Origin: Oxyruncus cristatus | Lineage: Eukaryota; Chordata; Aves; Passeriformes; Cotingidae | Assembly: GCA_013399855.1 (NCBI GenBank) | Contig: VXAY01004337.1 | Span: 964,068 to 1,028,067, forward strand | DNA: 64,000 bases | Reading direction: 5' to 3' | Shown here: piece after piece, positions 13,230-27,408 of the stretch | Position numbering within the stretch: the first letter of the stretch is position 1 | Layout: each line of letters begins with the position of its first letter | Program-made: the position numbers and the translations under genes | The notes under the pieces: model-generated | Told to the model about the DNA's origin: nothing | Databases searched by the model: none | What the model saw: only the letters and a program-made list of their open reading frames with translations

Positions 13230-13345
13230 AAATCACAGGATAATTCAGGTTGGAAGGATCTCAGGAGGTCTCTGGTCCAGTCCCCTGCAAAAAGCAGGGT
13301 CAGTTTTGAAGTCAGACTGGTTTGCTCAGGTTTTTGCCCTTTCTT
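13230..13345 (-). mobile_element. CR1 LINE 3'-end fragment, minus orientation
   Basis: AATCACAGGATAATTCAGGT followed by TGGAAGGATCTCAGGAGGTC matches the reverse complement of a CR1 3' UTR. The downstream portion (CAAAAAGCAGGGTCAG, GAAGTCAGACTGG) fits one of the CR1 subfamilies that carry this tail. It is a short fragment without coding capacity. Confidence 0.8.
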
Positions 13346-16058
13346 GCCTTCAAAAATCATTGTCTTTATTTGAGAAGTTGCACAATTTTTATAAATTGCA
13401 CAATTTATATAAAGTTTGTTATATTTTCCAGCGAAATGGCTTTCCTCTGTCTCAAGAACATCTAACATAACTTTATCAGAGAACAAAATGACCACTGTCC
13501 TTCTCTTAGGGCTCCTCAGGTGTAGGTAGAAAAGCACTCTGCAAATGGCCCTCTGCAAACAGGGTACTGGCACACTTGTACCCTTCCCTGTCAGGAGGCA
13601 TCAGTCCTTGGGTATCATTTCTTAGGGTCTGCTGAGAGACTTATGAACCCTCATCCTGGGAACCTTTACTTTCCTCTAATCAATCTGAATGAGACAGCTG
13701 AGTGAAGTCTCCTGCTCACCCTGTCTAACCTGGAGCGATTTCATTCTGACCTTAGAGGTGGATGGGCTCCACTGGTGAGTACCAGGGAACAGAGAAAGGG
13801 ATGGGTGACTATGAACTGCAGGGAGAACAACTCTTCATCCCAGCACAGCTGGATCCGGAAAAGGGCACCTGTCCATAACCTGGGATGCACATACACCATT
13901 GTACCTTCTTCTTTAAAATGATTTTTTTTGTAAAAAGAGCCATGGAAGCTACTTGTAAAGAAATTTATGTGTGTAACAAAGTCAGCTGCCCAAGAGTTGT
14001 AAGATGCCAGGTGACTGCACAACTTTGATGCAGTACCTTGTGCAAAGTGCATTATGCAGTATCAGCACGTATTGTTCTTCCATGGGATCTCTATCTGGTT
14101 CACTGCAGAATACAGATGAAGAAGGACTAATAAGGGGATTTTAAATTTGCTACTTTCGAACATTCAAAAGCTTCACCTTAGATCTTATATTCTAATTAAT
14201 GTTCCTGTAATGCAGAGGGTTACATGCAGTATGCATGATGTGTGGACACACCTGCATATACTTTGGGGAAAGTATAAATGAAAGAAAAGTAAAAATGTTT
14301 TGAAAAAGATAGAAAAAAATTATTAATGATGAGATTTGATTTTATCTCCCTCTATAATTCATGTTAACTTTGGACTTACAAGGTCACGTTAAACAATTTA
14401 TACAGGAAATAGCAAATCAATTTATCACAGAAAATGTAAAACAAATATCATCAAGCTTGGATGTGACTGCATGAACCGTCATATGAGGAGAAAATCTTGG
14501 CAGCTGTCTCCAAATAACCATTATTTGTCTCAAAGGCAAACAGATGAGAATGGCCTAAGGCAACTAAGAGCCAGAGTCTCTGCATTTCAGAAGACGCAAC
14601 ACTGAGAAAGCTGAGATGAGGCAGAAAGCTGACAGTAGAGCTCACATACAGGGGCACCTTTTGGTACTAATCCTGCCTTTTTCCCAACTTTTTAAATTCC
14701 TTCAGGTTTTTTTTTTTTCCCTTTGTATATTTTTCCCTCTTCCAGAGTCTGAAGTAAATTCCAGAAAGCAACATATGTGTAACATCAGCTGCATTAAAAA
14801 TTTTAGGTTTTAGGAATCAGAGCTATTTTTAGGTAAAATTTCTTATCCTCCTGTGATTTTTTTGAAAGGACGAGAAATGTGTAGAATGGACTAAAAGGTG
14901 GGAAATCTCTGCCACATACTGAGTTCAACAACCCTGTTGTCCAGCCTTCTGTCTCTTTACTGCTTTGTGTTGCCTTTGTGAATGAGATACAGGGACATGA
15001 TGTATTGGCTTTTATTTGGTCCCCTAATTCCTGTTAAAGAGATGAGGAAATTATAACCACTTGGTAGCAACAGATATTGGATGAAGAAGTACAGCAGGAA
15101 GGTAAACAGGAGGTTCCCATTGATTTGGTGTGATCAAGATTAACGTTACTATTTTTTTAAAATACATAATTCATTTCTAAATGTCCATACAATTAAAGGG
15201 CCAAAAGGTGCCTGCATTTAATCAAGAAAACACACATAAAAAAAGAAACACTGTAAAATGTGAGAAACCTTTTGTCTTTAAAGACACTATTTTAATTCAG
15301 ATCAAGTGTTTGTCAATTAAGACCATTAACTGAGGACACAGCCATCCTAACTGGCATATGCACTCATCCATGGACATAGCCTGGAGGGGTGGTGATCAAT
15401 TATTCAACAAGATATTTTATGCTGCCTCCACCTTTCATAGCACATCATCTGCTAGATTGTGGCAGATCAGTGGCAAATATCTGAACAGGAGTAAATGAGA
15501 GAACAATATTTCTTGGTTGAAGCTAAGTGAGATTTTAATTTCCTCAGTAAAAACTCTGCTCAGTCACTAGATAATTGAAGATGCATGTGTCTGGTTCCTT
15601 ATGTTCTTCAAAAAGAGCTGAGATGGTGGTTTCCCATTTTCCAAATATCCCATATGCTTTAGCATTCAAACCTCTCAGAATTCTGCCTCTTCCATCACAT
15701 TTATTGTCACCTCCTCCTCCCCCAAATCTTTGCTGTTGGTCCAGCAGCATATTGATGGAGAACAGAGTGCTTTTCCAGTTTTGAAGCTGCCTAAGACTGC
15801 AGTCAGAAATGCTGCTCTGGCTAAAACTGATGTAAGTAATAAGGTCACTGCCCCATACACTCTCCAGTTTCTTCCCCATCCTCCCCATCTACCTCCAGCT
15901 CAGTTTTCTTGGGTCACCCCAGAGCAAACTACCCCACCAAAAAACCTGTATGTTCTGTTGGATCAGGGGAGCTCATTCGCCCTGAAGTTGCATAATTATT
16001 TTATGTAATGCAAATAAGAGAACAGGGACACGTGGGAGTAGGGACCTGAAGACAAAAA

Positions 16059-16081
16059 GGCTGCCACCTTTGGTGGCAGCC
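16059..16081. repeat. Perfect GC-rich inverted repeat (10-bp arms, TTT loop)
   Basis: GGCTGCCACC, then TTT, then GGTGGCAGCC make a perfect stem with a three-base loop. The stem is strong for its size but too short to be a microRNA precursor on its own. No T-run typical of a pol III stop follows directly. Confidence 0.85.
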
Positions 16082-16295
16082 CACAGTTGTACCAGAGTAA
16101 GAGTAGCATGAACCACTCTTGGAGAGGAATGTGTTGACCACAATTTCTCTACTCTAGGAAAATAAAATATTATAAATTAACATAAGCTACTTCCCACTCT
16201 TTTTGAGTTCTTTAGTTTTCCTTTAATCACTCAGATGGAGACACAGTTTATGCAGTTCAGAAATGAGATACATGTGAAAACTCCTTCATATTAAA

Positions 16296-16378
16296 TGGTT
16301 GGTTTTGTGTTGGTTTGGGGTTTGTTTTTTTTCGTTTGCTTGGTTTTGTTTTGTTTGCTTTGTTTGTTTTTTTCCCCC
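16296..16378. repeat. G/T-rich low-complexity tract
   Basis: The tract has irregular TTTG and GGTTT units and homopolymeric T runs. It is purely compositional, and no coding meaning is assigned to the frame that spans it. Confidence 0.6.
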
Positions 16379-17462
16379 TTAAACTATCACAAACATGTTT
16401 TTGATGAAACCATGGAGGACTCTGTACTCACTCTCTCACTAAGTTATACTTCACACCCTTGCCTTTTAGCACTAGGTAGGCTCTACAATACATTTTTCAT
16501 GTAGCAAATAGCTTTTTTCCCCCTATCTTAACAGGAAAAACATACTAGTGATCATTATAAAACAATCAAGATTATTAATCCTACTCTTCTCCTGAGGGAG
16601 CTGTCTTATGTTTCTATTGTTCCAGGGCATTCATCTCTCAGAAGTGCATATTCAGCATTTCCCCCCCATATTTCTTGTTGTCATGGGTAATATCAGTTAT
16701 GGAGTAGAACACATGGGTGAAATTACAGTGCCTTTTAATCTCTCACTGTCTCATAGGAGGTTAGGGATAAAAGCAACATTACCTGGGGGGCAGCATTTCA
16801 GTTGATCTTTTGGGGGGTAATTATTGTATTCACATTGTTAGATCCATTTGCTTAGCATCTGGAAAAGGCCTGACAGGTCTAAAACTGAGTTCAACTTTTG
16901 GAAAAGAGAATGTATTCTACCATGAAATTAAAAGGAACTGTAACTCTGTAAGAAGTAAACTGTGCAGTTCTTACTTTTCAGTTAATAATAAGGTCTAGAC
17001 CTAAATAAATAAACCTATTAGGTAACTAAACTCTGTTCTGAGTGGAATTAAACACATAACTAAAGAAGTCACCAAATTTCTGGTATCACTTAAGTCAAAT
17101 ACAAATGACCATGAAAACTGGAAAAGAATGGGCAGCTAGGCTGCTTCTATGTCCATCCATTGCCAAAACACTTTCTGATCATAAAAAACAGCTCCAGGTT
17201 TGTGTGAAATGTGCGAATATGTTTGCCATTACTTTAAAAATTGTATCTATGCCTGTTCAATGGGAAAGGTCTTGAGAGAGAGAGCAAGCAAAAATTATGT
17301 GGGATGGGACATAGTCTTGATGAAAACTTCTGAGGTGGGTTGGGTCAGAGAAGGGAGTACCTCTGCTGCAGAAAGGTCAGCGTGAGGGATAACTGAGAAG
17401 ACTTGACAACCTTGCTGGAAAAACTTTGCTGCTTGGCAGTGTGCCCAGAAGAGTTATGATGA

Positions 17463-18152
17463 AAAAGAGGCCACATACTTGCAAAGGGGATTGTCCCTCT
17501 CATTTTGTGCCTGTTAGCCCGGAACCTTCTCGAGGGTACCTACCTGTTTACTTACTGTCCCCCCCATAACTGCACTCGCAATACTCTGATCAGTGTAGAT
17601 GGATGCCCACTTCCAGAGGAAAGGAAGTGGCTCCTACAGAAGCGGGGCATGGGGCTGGACTACCAGATCCCTGTTGTACTTGGGAGCTACTTCCCTACTC
17701 CCAAACTGACCACAGCCAACTTCTTTCTGGTACAAACAAGACATCCTCTGGCACTGGACTATACATTAGTATTCTTAGACTCTTTATAGGCCCTCTTCAA
17801 AGCTTTGATTAGGTGCTCCATTACTCCAAGTCCTTTTGATGCCTCTCCTTAAACCATGCACAAGGCACTGGCAAGCTACTTCTTATCCCTGGCCATTTGC
17901 CAGTGAAGGACTGCTGCACAGCACCTCCTCTTTAGAGCCTCAGCAGGTCTCTTCCCAGATCCAGTTCAGATTACCGCTGTTAAGGCTGAAAACAAATGGT
18001 ACTTCTATGTCACCCACTTTGGTGGGCTCTACATAGGTGATGGTGTCATTGCAGGCTACTATGACAACAGACTTATGGTGCAAGGCAACATCCAAGTAAA
18101 GGCTATAGAGATCCATCTGCAGTACCTGCAGGAAAAGGAAGAGCAGGGTTGA
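17463..18152 (+). pseudogene. Unidentified protein-like frame with three in-frame stops (candidate retropseudogene)
   Basis: One reading frame can be followed for about 230 codons without a frameshift, from 17463 to a terminal TGA at 18150. It is interrupted only by TAG at 17787, TAA at 17850 and TGA at 17904. The conceptual peptide has balanced, protein-like composition. Examples are YLFTYCPPHNCTRNT near 17540, IPVVLGSYFPTPK near 17670 and WYFYVTHFGGLYIGDGVIAG near 17997-18056. No intron interrupts the frame. About 460 bp downstream, overlapping AATAAA signals at 18615-18624 could be an old 3' UTR end. I do not recognise the protein family. The pattern (no introns, point stops only) suggests a processed pseudogene or a decayed single-exon gene. 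A chance frame cannot be excluded without a search. Confidence 0.45.
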
Positions 18153-21100
18153 GAATGGGTGCTTTGAAAAATCAGCTTTGCTCTTGGCCAGAATGGTTAT
18201 AAGGGGGCAAAGAACTGACCAAGAAAAGGTGAGGAGAGACTTGGCAGGTTCAGTAAAATCCTGGTGAGAAAAGAAAATATTTGATCCATCATGAGACCGA
18301 CCACAAGCACTTCACCCTTTTGGGAACACTTCACCTTTTGGAGTGACTTTATAGCCTATCAGTATTATGTAGTATGTAGCTGCAATATTTTGGTGGGGTG
18401 CAAGGCATTCAAAAGCCAGGCCCAGTGCTTTGCCAGGCCATGACCCACAGCCCTTCAGCCCCCAGCACCATCACATCTGCCAGCACAGTGCAGGAACCAG
18501 GGACGACAGGCAGAGCCAGAGCTCTGCCCCACTGCCCTGTAACCCACTGTTTGATTTTCTTTCCTGTGTCTCCCACAATAAGTTGTAAAGCACTGTTGTG
18601 AAAGGGAGCTACTAAATAAATAAAAGCTGATGATGAACAGCCTGAAACTGTGAGTCAAGGAGCTTCTCGCTTGTGTCAGGGAGGAGAGGAGTGAAAGAGA
18701 GGTGGTAATGACTGGGCCTGCCTCCAGGGAGGGAGCTGGAGACAGTATTGAGTGGGGTGGAGAGCTCAGATTGAGGCAAAGGAGAAAAGGAATACAGTAC
18801 AGAAAAATGAACATGGTGGAATAAATAAAGGACAAGCAAAAGAAGAATTTATTAAAACTGAAACAAAGTAAAAACACTGGGACTTTCAGAGCTACAAAAA
18901 TGAGGAAATGAGAAAAGGTATGGAAACATTCTCACCAAAATTTCTAAAATAGGCACAAGTTGGCATATTCAGAGAGAGAAAAAAAATAATAGGGAGGCTT
19001 CAAGCTTGGTTGTCTCTTTCTCTAACCTAGCCAGCAGTGTGCCCACATTCCCATGCAATGTGACTATAATTATAAGCTGTGATCTATCAAAGCAGGACCT
19101 GGAAATTTTCATCTTATTGCTCTGTAAAGATATGTGGAAGGCTGCAAAACTGTTAAGTGTTGACTCTTCTCATCTAACTACATTATTCTTTAGGACCATG
19201 ATTCTATACATAATGAGAGTGCCAGGGTTTCCAGTGAGAAGGGCTTGATAGTATCACACAATTAGATAAGAAATGTAATGAACATGTCCAACACCTCAAG
19301 CAAGTTTACTGTCTGTTGGTGTTTAGTGGAAATTGCTTGCAGTTGCCTCCACTTTAAATGATGATACCACACAAAGCTCTCTTTCCAATCAATGAAAAGT
19401 CTTGAAATGTAAGAACATCCTTAAAGAGCCCTTTTTTTTTTTTCAGTTTTGTCACTTATTTGTGCTCAAGAGTCTGTTTCTCATTCTTTCTTTCTACCAC
19501 ATGTTCATAAACTCCATGCTGACAAACGCAAGGGGTTGAACACAAACAAGGCCTGAAAGTATGGGTTTCAGCTTTGACATTTACTACTTTGGTAGTGGAT
19601 GTCTCCCCCAGCCACTTAACCAGAGCACCAGCATTCTGCTGTAAAGGCATATAAACCCTGGTAAAGATAGGATTGCTCTCAATCTAAAGTACTGAAGTAT
19701 TTTATAAATGTAGTATTTATAAAACACTCTGTTAGTGATGGCAGGTTATTGATACTTAGAGGGGCATCACAGCTAAAGGCATAATGGAACTTGTTGGGGG
19801 TTGTGGGAAATATAGTCTACAGCCCCAGGCTTCCACATAACCTTGAAAGACAGAGAACAGTTATTAGCTTTGAAGATTTTATAACTTGCCTCCAAGGAAA
19901 AGAGAGTCTTGTTTTACTAGACAGGAGCTTTGAAGATTTGAAAAAAAAAAACCAAACAACCCCTCGAAAAACACAACCCTCAAAGCAAACAGACCCCTCC
20001 CCAAATCAAAGCAACACACCCCACCCAGTTTTAAAGGCTCTCTTTCTGAAATGTTAATGTGCTCATGAACCAAAGAGTAGCAGACCTACCATTCTCTCGG
20101 GAAGAGATATAGAATCTACTGAAAACTTAGATCAGACAGGAAAAAAATGGTCAGGGGTGTGAAACCAGATTTAGGGGACTCAGTCTCATTTTTATCCAGA
20201 AAACCTTTAATAAAATATTCTGCCTAAGTTAGCAATCATCTCTCCATTGTCTCCACGGGAAAAAGACACAAAGACATAAGTCTTGAGCACAGACCAGTTC
20301 AGCTGGTGCAACAAGCAGAGCCCATGCCAGCATGGAAAAACCATGGGGAGAAGCAAGGGCTGAGCAGAAGGCGCTTGCAGAGGTCATTGGAGGTAATTGA
20401 TTAGCTCAGAAGCAACCAGGAAAGGAAGAGCTATTCTTATGTTCATTCAGTATTCAGTAGTATCAGATGAAAAGCCAAGACAGCTGCTGGTGTCCTATGT
20501 GATGTTCATTATTCACAAGTTTTCACAAGTATATTTTCCATTCCACAATCCAAGGTTTAAAGAGAGAGTAAAACAGTACCTTCGTGACACAACTCTGCAG
20601 AATCCCCCTTAGTTCTCATCTCATCACTTTGTCTGTGAAATGCTGAGAGCAGTGTTCCCACAAAATTTTCACTTGGGTCACAGTAGTAGCATTTTTACCA
20701 TGTTGTTACTATGTCACAATAGCACAAATCTTAATGAAGTCAAGATAAATGACATCTACCACTTCTCTCGTACATGTAAAATCTATACCCTTGTACAGAA
20801 AGACATCAGAATGATTAGAGTCTATACTGATTTTTTTACATCTCATCTCTTTGCTTGATAATTTTGTTCCAGGACTTTTTTTTTTTTTTTTAAACTGTGG
20901 GTCCAAAATTCTTCAGCTCCCACTTTTCAAAACCAGAATCCGAGTGTACACTTGTAAATGCAAATCATCAAAGACATCTCCTAAAATTGCCTAGGGTCTT
21001 TACACACTCTGGAAGGTCCAACCTCTTTAACAACCTCTAACCAACCGAAGCATTCCCTGTCCCTTTCTGTTCCAGCTGTAGCTTGCACTATGATAGATTG

Positions 21101-24100
21101 TTGCTAGCATTACACTTGACTTCCTTAGGGAGGGCTGATCCCACCAACGGTGAAACACCTCTGCCTTTCCAGATGCCACACTGAAGATTCCTCCCTGTGA
21201 AGGGTGGATCAACCTGCTCCCTGGTTTTACCCTTCCTTTGAACATATTTCTTGTTTTATGATATTTGTATGGCACACACCACTGTTTCTCATTTGATTGG
21301 CTGATCTCTTGATTTTGACTCTGTATCTTCGTGCTAGTTACACTTAGAAAATGGTCTAGGTTCCTTTTTTTTTAAAAAAAAAAAACCACTGTTGAAGATT
21401 TCATAGTTTACTTATGTTGGGCTCTTATCTCACTCCTGTTTTATTTCACTTTGAAGTAGTTTGCAATAGTGCCTTTATCACAGCTTTTTTTAAGGAATTG
21501 ACTTTTTTGCTTTTGCCTATTTCCCATGAGCTCCAAGTTCTCACCTCTCACTGCTTCAGTTCTGTTGTGACTCTATTCAAAAATTAATGGGATTAATGAT
21601 GCTTTTACAAAGTGAAACTTGAGCCACTTCCTCTGAATGGGTTGGGAAATCAGGAAGAGTGAATGACCAGTTGTGTGGCATTTTTTCTTAGTAAGGTGGC
21701 TTCTTAACTTCATATGATTTTTCCATTTCTTAACAAATTACTCATGCCATGTGAATGATAGGAGTCTACTAAGGCTCCTTCCACTCTCTCAGTTCCCTCT
21801 TGTGATTGAAATTTGAGTTGAAATGCAGTTTCTCTAAACCAGTATTGAGCTGTAGTAGCACTAGTATGAAACATGAATATTTGGAAACAGCCTGACTATG
21901 GATCTATAGAAATATAAATCAAAATATGAAATAACCATCTGTTGGTTGGTTTGTTCTTATTAAAAGTGACAATTAGCTTATTTTTGTTTCTAAGTGAATA
22001 GCAGTACAAAATGAACTGCAACCTTAAGACAGTATCTTTGAAATCATGTACAAATATTACAGAGATTCCCCACCACACCGCTTTCTATTTTAGAAAGGAA
22101 GATATGATTCTAAAGTGAGTATTTTCTGCCAGTCATCAGCAGATTTCCACAGTGAACTCTGAAACCCTTAAAAAGGAGGAGAAAAAAGAAAGAAAAAATA
22201 TAATGGAACAGCTAATAAGCCTTTTAAGATAGCAACACAAAAAATGCTGCCTATCACAATCCTATGGCACAAAATACATCTTCTAAAACAATTATCAATG
22301 AAGAATGCTCTTATCACTCAGACTAGAGGCATGTATGAAACTCATTCTTGAATATTCTCCAAAGGGATATGTCTAGACATTTGAAATATAGTTTGTTGGC
22401 CTCTCTCATCAGCTTAAGCCTAAGTGTGATGCATCTGTCAACAAACTTGGCAGCAAACATTAGCCTGTGTACTTCATTGCTGCTTCTGCTATAATTCATG
22501 TAATGATGATCATATATATTTTAATAATCTCAGTGCATTAAATTTAACTAATTCATATTATGTGAAGGAACTGTAACAAATACAAGAAGAAACAGAGATG
22601 GTAGAGGGAAGTTTCCAGTCAACAAATTTTGAAATTAATTTCTTGTGCCTCATTCACTATTAAGACAAGTAATTTTAGAACAAAGCATAAGACAAACTTA
22701 TTATTAGTTGTCCACTTCAGCTTGTCAGGGTTGTTTTTAAACATTTTTCATTTTTTTGGGTTAACTAAAAATAGAAGGGATAAGAAAGAAGATAACTGAA
22801 CCACTCACATTATTAGCAGTTTACTGAAGAAAAAAGAACTTAAATGAGTAAGGTCTCCCTCAGCTGGAAACCTAGGCCTTTATTTAAATATTACATTTAG
22901 TCAATGATAATAAAAGTGAAAAAGTAATTGGACAAAATAACTAAATGAATGGCATAGCTGGAAAGTAATGTTGTTTTTTTTGAAAACATCTTGCAGGTAA
23001 AGTATAGTTACAATGAGACATGCTGACGCTGGTCTGTAGACTGAATATCAACACATAAGAAACCACAGAATAGAAATCTCTCAGTCTGAGAGTCAAGAAT
23101 CGAGGGAGGAAATCATCGTAAGCAGAAGAACAAACAGCATGTTATGAATAAGGAAAAAACCCTCAGCACAAATCATATCAATGGAGAAATGAATAGAGAC
23201 AGGACAACTTTGTCATCCAGACAGTTGGAAAAATTGGAGAAAGTTCTGAACAATGACAATCCCACAGGGGAAGGAGGGACAGGAGAGAAGGGAAGTGAGC
23301 TTAAGAGACACTAGCTTTCAGAAGCATCATTAGATCTTACAAGTTGGTTATTGGCCAAAGTGCTCTTGAACAATAACTGGTGACACAAAAGATGGACGGG
23401 GAAGTAATTTGTGGCTTCAGTTTTCAAAAAAAGCTGAGCCGCATCCACCTTTGCCATATTGCTGTGCTGTCTAGCACCTGAGAAAATCAAATAACTGAGT
23501 TCGATGTGAAAAACAAGCCTTCACTGCAACATGCAAAATCACTCATTTCCTGTAAGAGCTTTCTTTAAATAGAGGGGAATTAATGCTACAGGTGATTGTG
23601 TGTGTTGATTTTTAGTCAACCTATTTTGCTCCCTTTTGTCCCTTATTCTGATGCTGAACAGTGCATTACCAATATTCCCAGTCACACCAGCTGTTTGCTT
23701 TATTTGTTTTTTTTTTTCTCACTTCTGAAGCTCTCCTTCCTCTCCTACCAAGAATACATCCTGTTAATTTCCACAAAGCTACTGTGCTGTCTGCATTCAA
23801 GCCTCTCATGTCAGAATCTATTTAAATATAACACCTACATAAAAACAGTTTACAATAAATAGTTCTTCTATCAGACAGGTGTCATTGTGCCCCAGGAGAA
23901 GCCAGTTAAAGCATGAAGATAACTTAACAAGACAATGTAGTGACTCTCATTTGAATTAATATAATCCAAGTTATACTTCTATGTGACTGAAATTAAATCT
24001 TTGCAGTTAGACCTATTACACCTATGTAATCCAGTCAGCCACGCAAATTTTATCCACATAAACCCTGATCTAAAGTACAGTTGAGAGAAGAATCTGTAGA

Positions 24101-27100
24101 AACATGAAAATGTTTAGTGTAACTCATGTACACTTATTCTGGATGGACATTTGGCTTACTCATTCTTTGCCCTGCCTGCCTCCTTCCCTCCTTCTCTGGC
24201 TCCCAGCCGCTGGAAGCAGTGAAATCGCATCCAGAGAAACCTGTTACAATAATTACTCCTTGCCCCTTCTTTAAAGCAGCAGAGTAATCTGCATACACTG
24301 CTCCTGCCACATTAAGATCAAGGGAGCCAAGTAACTTCCTGTCAACCAGTTTGCCATTTCAAAGGTGTGCAATACAGCAAAAAATGCACCATCCTGGAAG
24401 AAATAACATAAGAGTGAAAAAAGGTGAAAGTTTTGGAAGGGCTACTTTGTCCTGAACTCAAGTACTTTGTTATGGGCTTGACCTAAATTGTGCAGCAAAT
24501 GAAGAGAGGATTTTGGACATTCTCCAGCAGTTTCAGCTTAAGTAAATACGAACATGAATAAGGCCCTGGGGCCCTGCATTCTCCAGGATGCCACAAGCAT
24601 GGGACTCACAGAGAATCCACCCTTGCTGCAGAACTGTTACAGATTTTAATTAATTGAGTTTCCTCTGTTAAGCTTTTCCTATGAAAGCCTCCCACAGTAA
24701 AAACACTCCTTAAAAATGTTATGCTGCAGCAAATGAAAATAAATCTAGCTGATGAATTTTCAAAACCTTTCTTTGAAAGGACATAGTATTAAGAACTACA
24801 ATCACTCATTCCAGATCCATGGTTCATGAACTCAAAACCATCACATCCAAGTACTGCACGTTTTTCCTAACTGCCATATGCTGCTCAGCCATTCAATTTT
24901 ATATGCACCCTCATGGCTCCAGGCTTCACGGGCAGATGGCTGTTTGCCACCTAATCAAATTCATACATCAAAGACATCCCAAGTGAGGTCTTTGTAGAAC
25001 TGTATCCTCCTTTAGTTTGTCTCATTTTCTTGTGCATTTGAACATCAGTACAAACTTGTACTATCAAAAGGTTCATAATTTTCAGATATAAAACACTCAT
25101 TCTTCAATTCAGCAAACATAGCACAGTCAGTTCTATCCCACTCTATAAATACAGTTCAGTGCCTTAGAACTTCACAGCATAGCCACAGAGTCCTTAATAT
25201 CCCTTTCGGTTCTATTTTGGGTCTCTCCTTCTTCCATAGCCACATCTGTTCTTTGAGCAGAACACATCTACACGCTCTGCCTCCACATACACAGTTAAAA
25301 TAATGCATCTTTACTCCTGCAACCAAGTGACATTTTTTGCTGTACTGCACTGAGCTTGTTGCAGTACCTAAATTTGGATGCCATCTAATTCTCTTTAACT
25401 GCACATTGATAAAACTGAATTTTCATGGATTATCTCATCTTGATGTAGGCTTGTGGCTGTTGCATTTGATGAACTTAAAACCTCAGAGTTGTTTTTGATT
25501 CTCTGAAGCATCCTATGCATCAGACAGGAAACGTCTCATATTAGTAACTGTAGTATTTCTTCAAGTCACTACGACCTACACTGCTGCACTGGGTTGGTGA
25601 AATGTTTCACGCCCTTTTATCACATTCTACTGCCACAAGTTCTATAACTCTCTGCTTGCTCTATTACTCATCACGTCCATTAAATACATGTATAAACACA
25701 CACCTTGACTGTCTGAATGCACAGGGTCAGGGTTAGCCTGACAGTGACGTAGGGTTGTTTCTCAAACCTGTACAATTCAACCTAAAAAGTATTGCTTTCT
25801 TTTACACAGAGAGTCTCAGCTTCTTCCTTTACTAGGATATGTTTTACAGATATCAGGATAGATATGAAAAACAAGGTCATGTATGTTAAAAGTGTTAAAC
25901 CCTCCATTTTACACCTTTTTCTCTAAAGAAGGAACAGTGTGGTAATTTTTAATATTGCCTTCAACAGCTACAGAAAAAAAAACCCCTCACCCTCTTAAGA
26001 CCCATAAGATAAACAAAGCTGTTGAGTAAAGCATATCTAAAAATGGGTTTATAATTTATACTAAGAATAATTTACACTAAGAAGAAGCAAGATCCAATAC
26101 CAGTTATTTTAAGATAGCACATTTGGAAGAATATTATTTGAAATATTTTTATAGAAGAGCAATGGTGGAATAGTGATGGAATATATAATCGTATTGACAT
26201 CGCAGTTGCAAAAGAGAATAGAAATGCTTATAGTAGCACTTCATAAATGCCATTTTAAAATATCACATTTTACATCTAGCTTTTCTAAGCAATTTAATAT
26301 TTTTTGCCTCAGAAGACTATAGCTAGACAGCCTGCACAGCTCACCTTCCCATCCTACAGTAAGTCATCTCTGCAGATTAAAGGGCTATCCCAGAGAACAC
26401 AGTGACCCAGAAGCCAAAGTGTTTACAATTTGTTTCAGACATCACCTATTTAGCTACACACAGTTCTTTGCATTTACAATCCTTTCTATTACTCTGTTGA
26501 GAGTAGTAAGCTGAAAATGCCAAGAACATAGTGGGAGCCTGCTAAACATGGGCTAAAATTACTCCTGTGTCTCATAGCTGCAATGGTTTTAACAAGTGCT
26601 GCACAGGCACAGCGTGAGTAATACCATTTATATTCAGTTAAGCTAATCATCCTTATCTCACTTCCATAGCCCCTTCTTCCACAAGGACAGATAAAAGGCA
26701 TCTCCTAGTGGCTTTTGAGACACTACTTTGTTAGCCGTATCAACAGACAAGAGATCCTATGACCCAGAACACATTTTGACAATTTTCAAGCTGTTTGGAA
26801 ACTATGAAAGACAAAATCTAATAAGTGGATGTTTGCAGAAAGATCCAAGTTTTTGACATTATTAAAAACAAAAAAAGTCTGCTGCTAACCAGAGCCATAA
26901 TATCTATACTCTAAAACTAGCACTCAGCTTGCTAGCCTAAGCGAAGTCCTCAAAGTACTAAAAATAACCCCAAACCAACACATCTCCTACACATGACCCC
27001 CTCAGAAGACAATCCTGTAGTTTTTCTAATAGCAACAGGAAGGTATTCTACAAGGTGACCTTTATTCTCTCTTTTGATAACAAGGCTATACAGTCTCACC

Positions 27101-27408
27101 TTGTCTGGCCCAGAGCCATACAGCCACCAACGCAGTTTTCTGTTTCTGGAGTTGGTGCTTATGATACCAAACTGACAAAAGCACCACTGTTGCTGAAGCT
27201 TTGCAAAATAATTGCACCCTATTGACCTGATCTAAATCAGGAGCCTAGTTAACACTCCTCCTCGCTCCTCAGCACTGATGGGACTCAGATGGTAACCTGA
27301 AGCCGTGCTGCTCAGAGTAGGTGATGGTGGACATGAACAGGAGCAAACCCCTCCAGGTTCAAAGATCAGAAAGAGACTTCATTGACAAGTTGTGACCTTT
27401 TTTTTCAG
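18153..27408. other. Non-coding, no gene recognised
   Basis: A long AT-rich stretch without recognisable exons, RNA genes or named repeats. It includes an A/C-rich low-complexity tract at about 19938-20030 and T runs near 20876-20892. AATAAA motifs at 18615-18624 may belong to the broken frame upstream. Confidence 0.45.

Larger units (their letters stand above)
13346..17462. other. Non-coding, no gene recognised
   Basis: There are no exon-like segments that I can support. It contains a short perfect hairpin at 16059-16081 and a G/T-rich low-complexity tract at 16296-16378, listed separately where useful. Confidence 0.45.

Noticed and set aside
18627..18645. C-box-like TGATGA, possible snoRNA
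   Set aside because: No D box at a suitable distance and no terminal stem were found.
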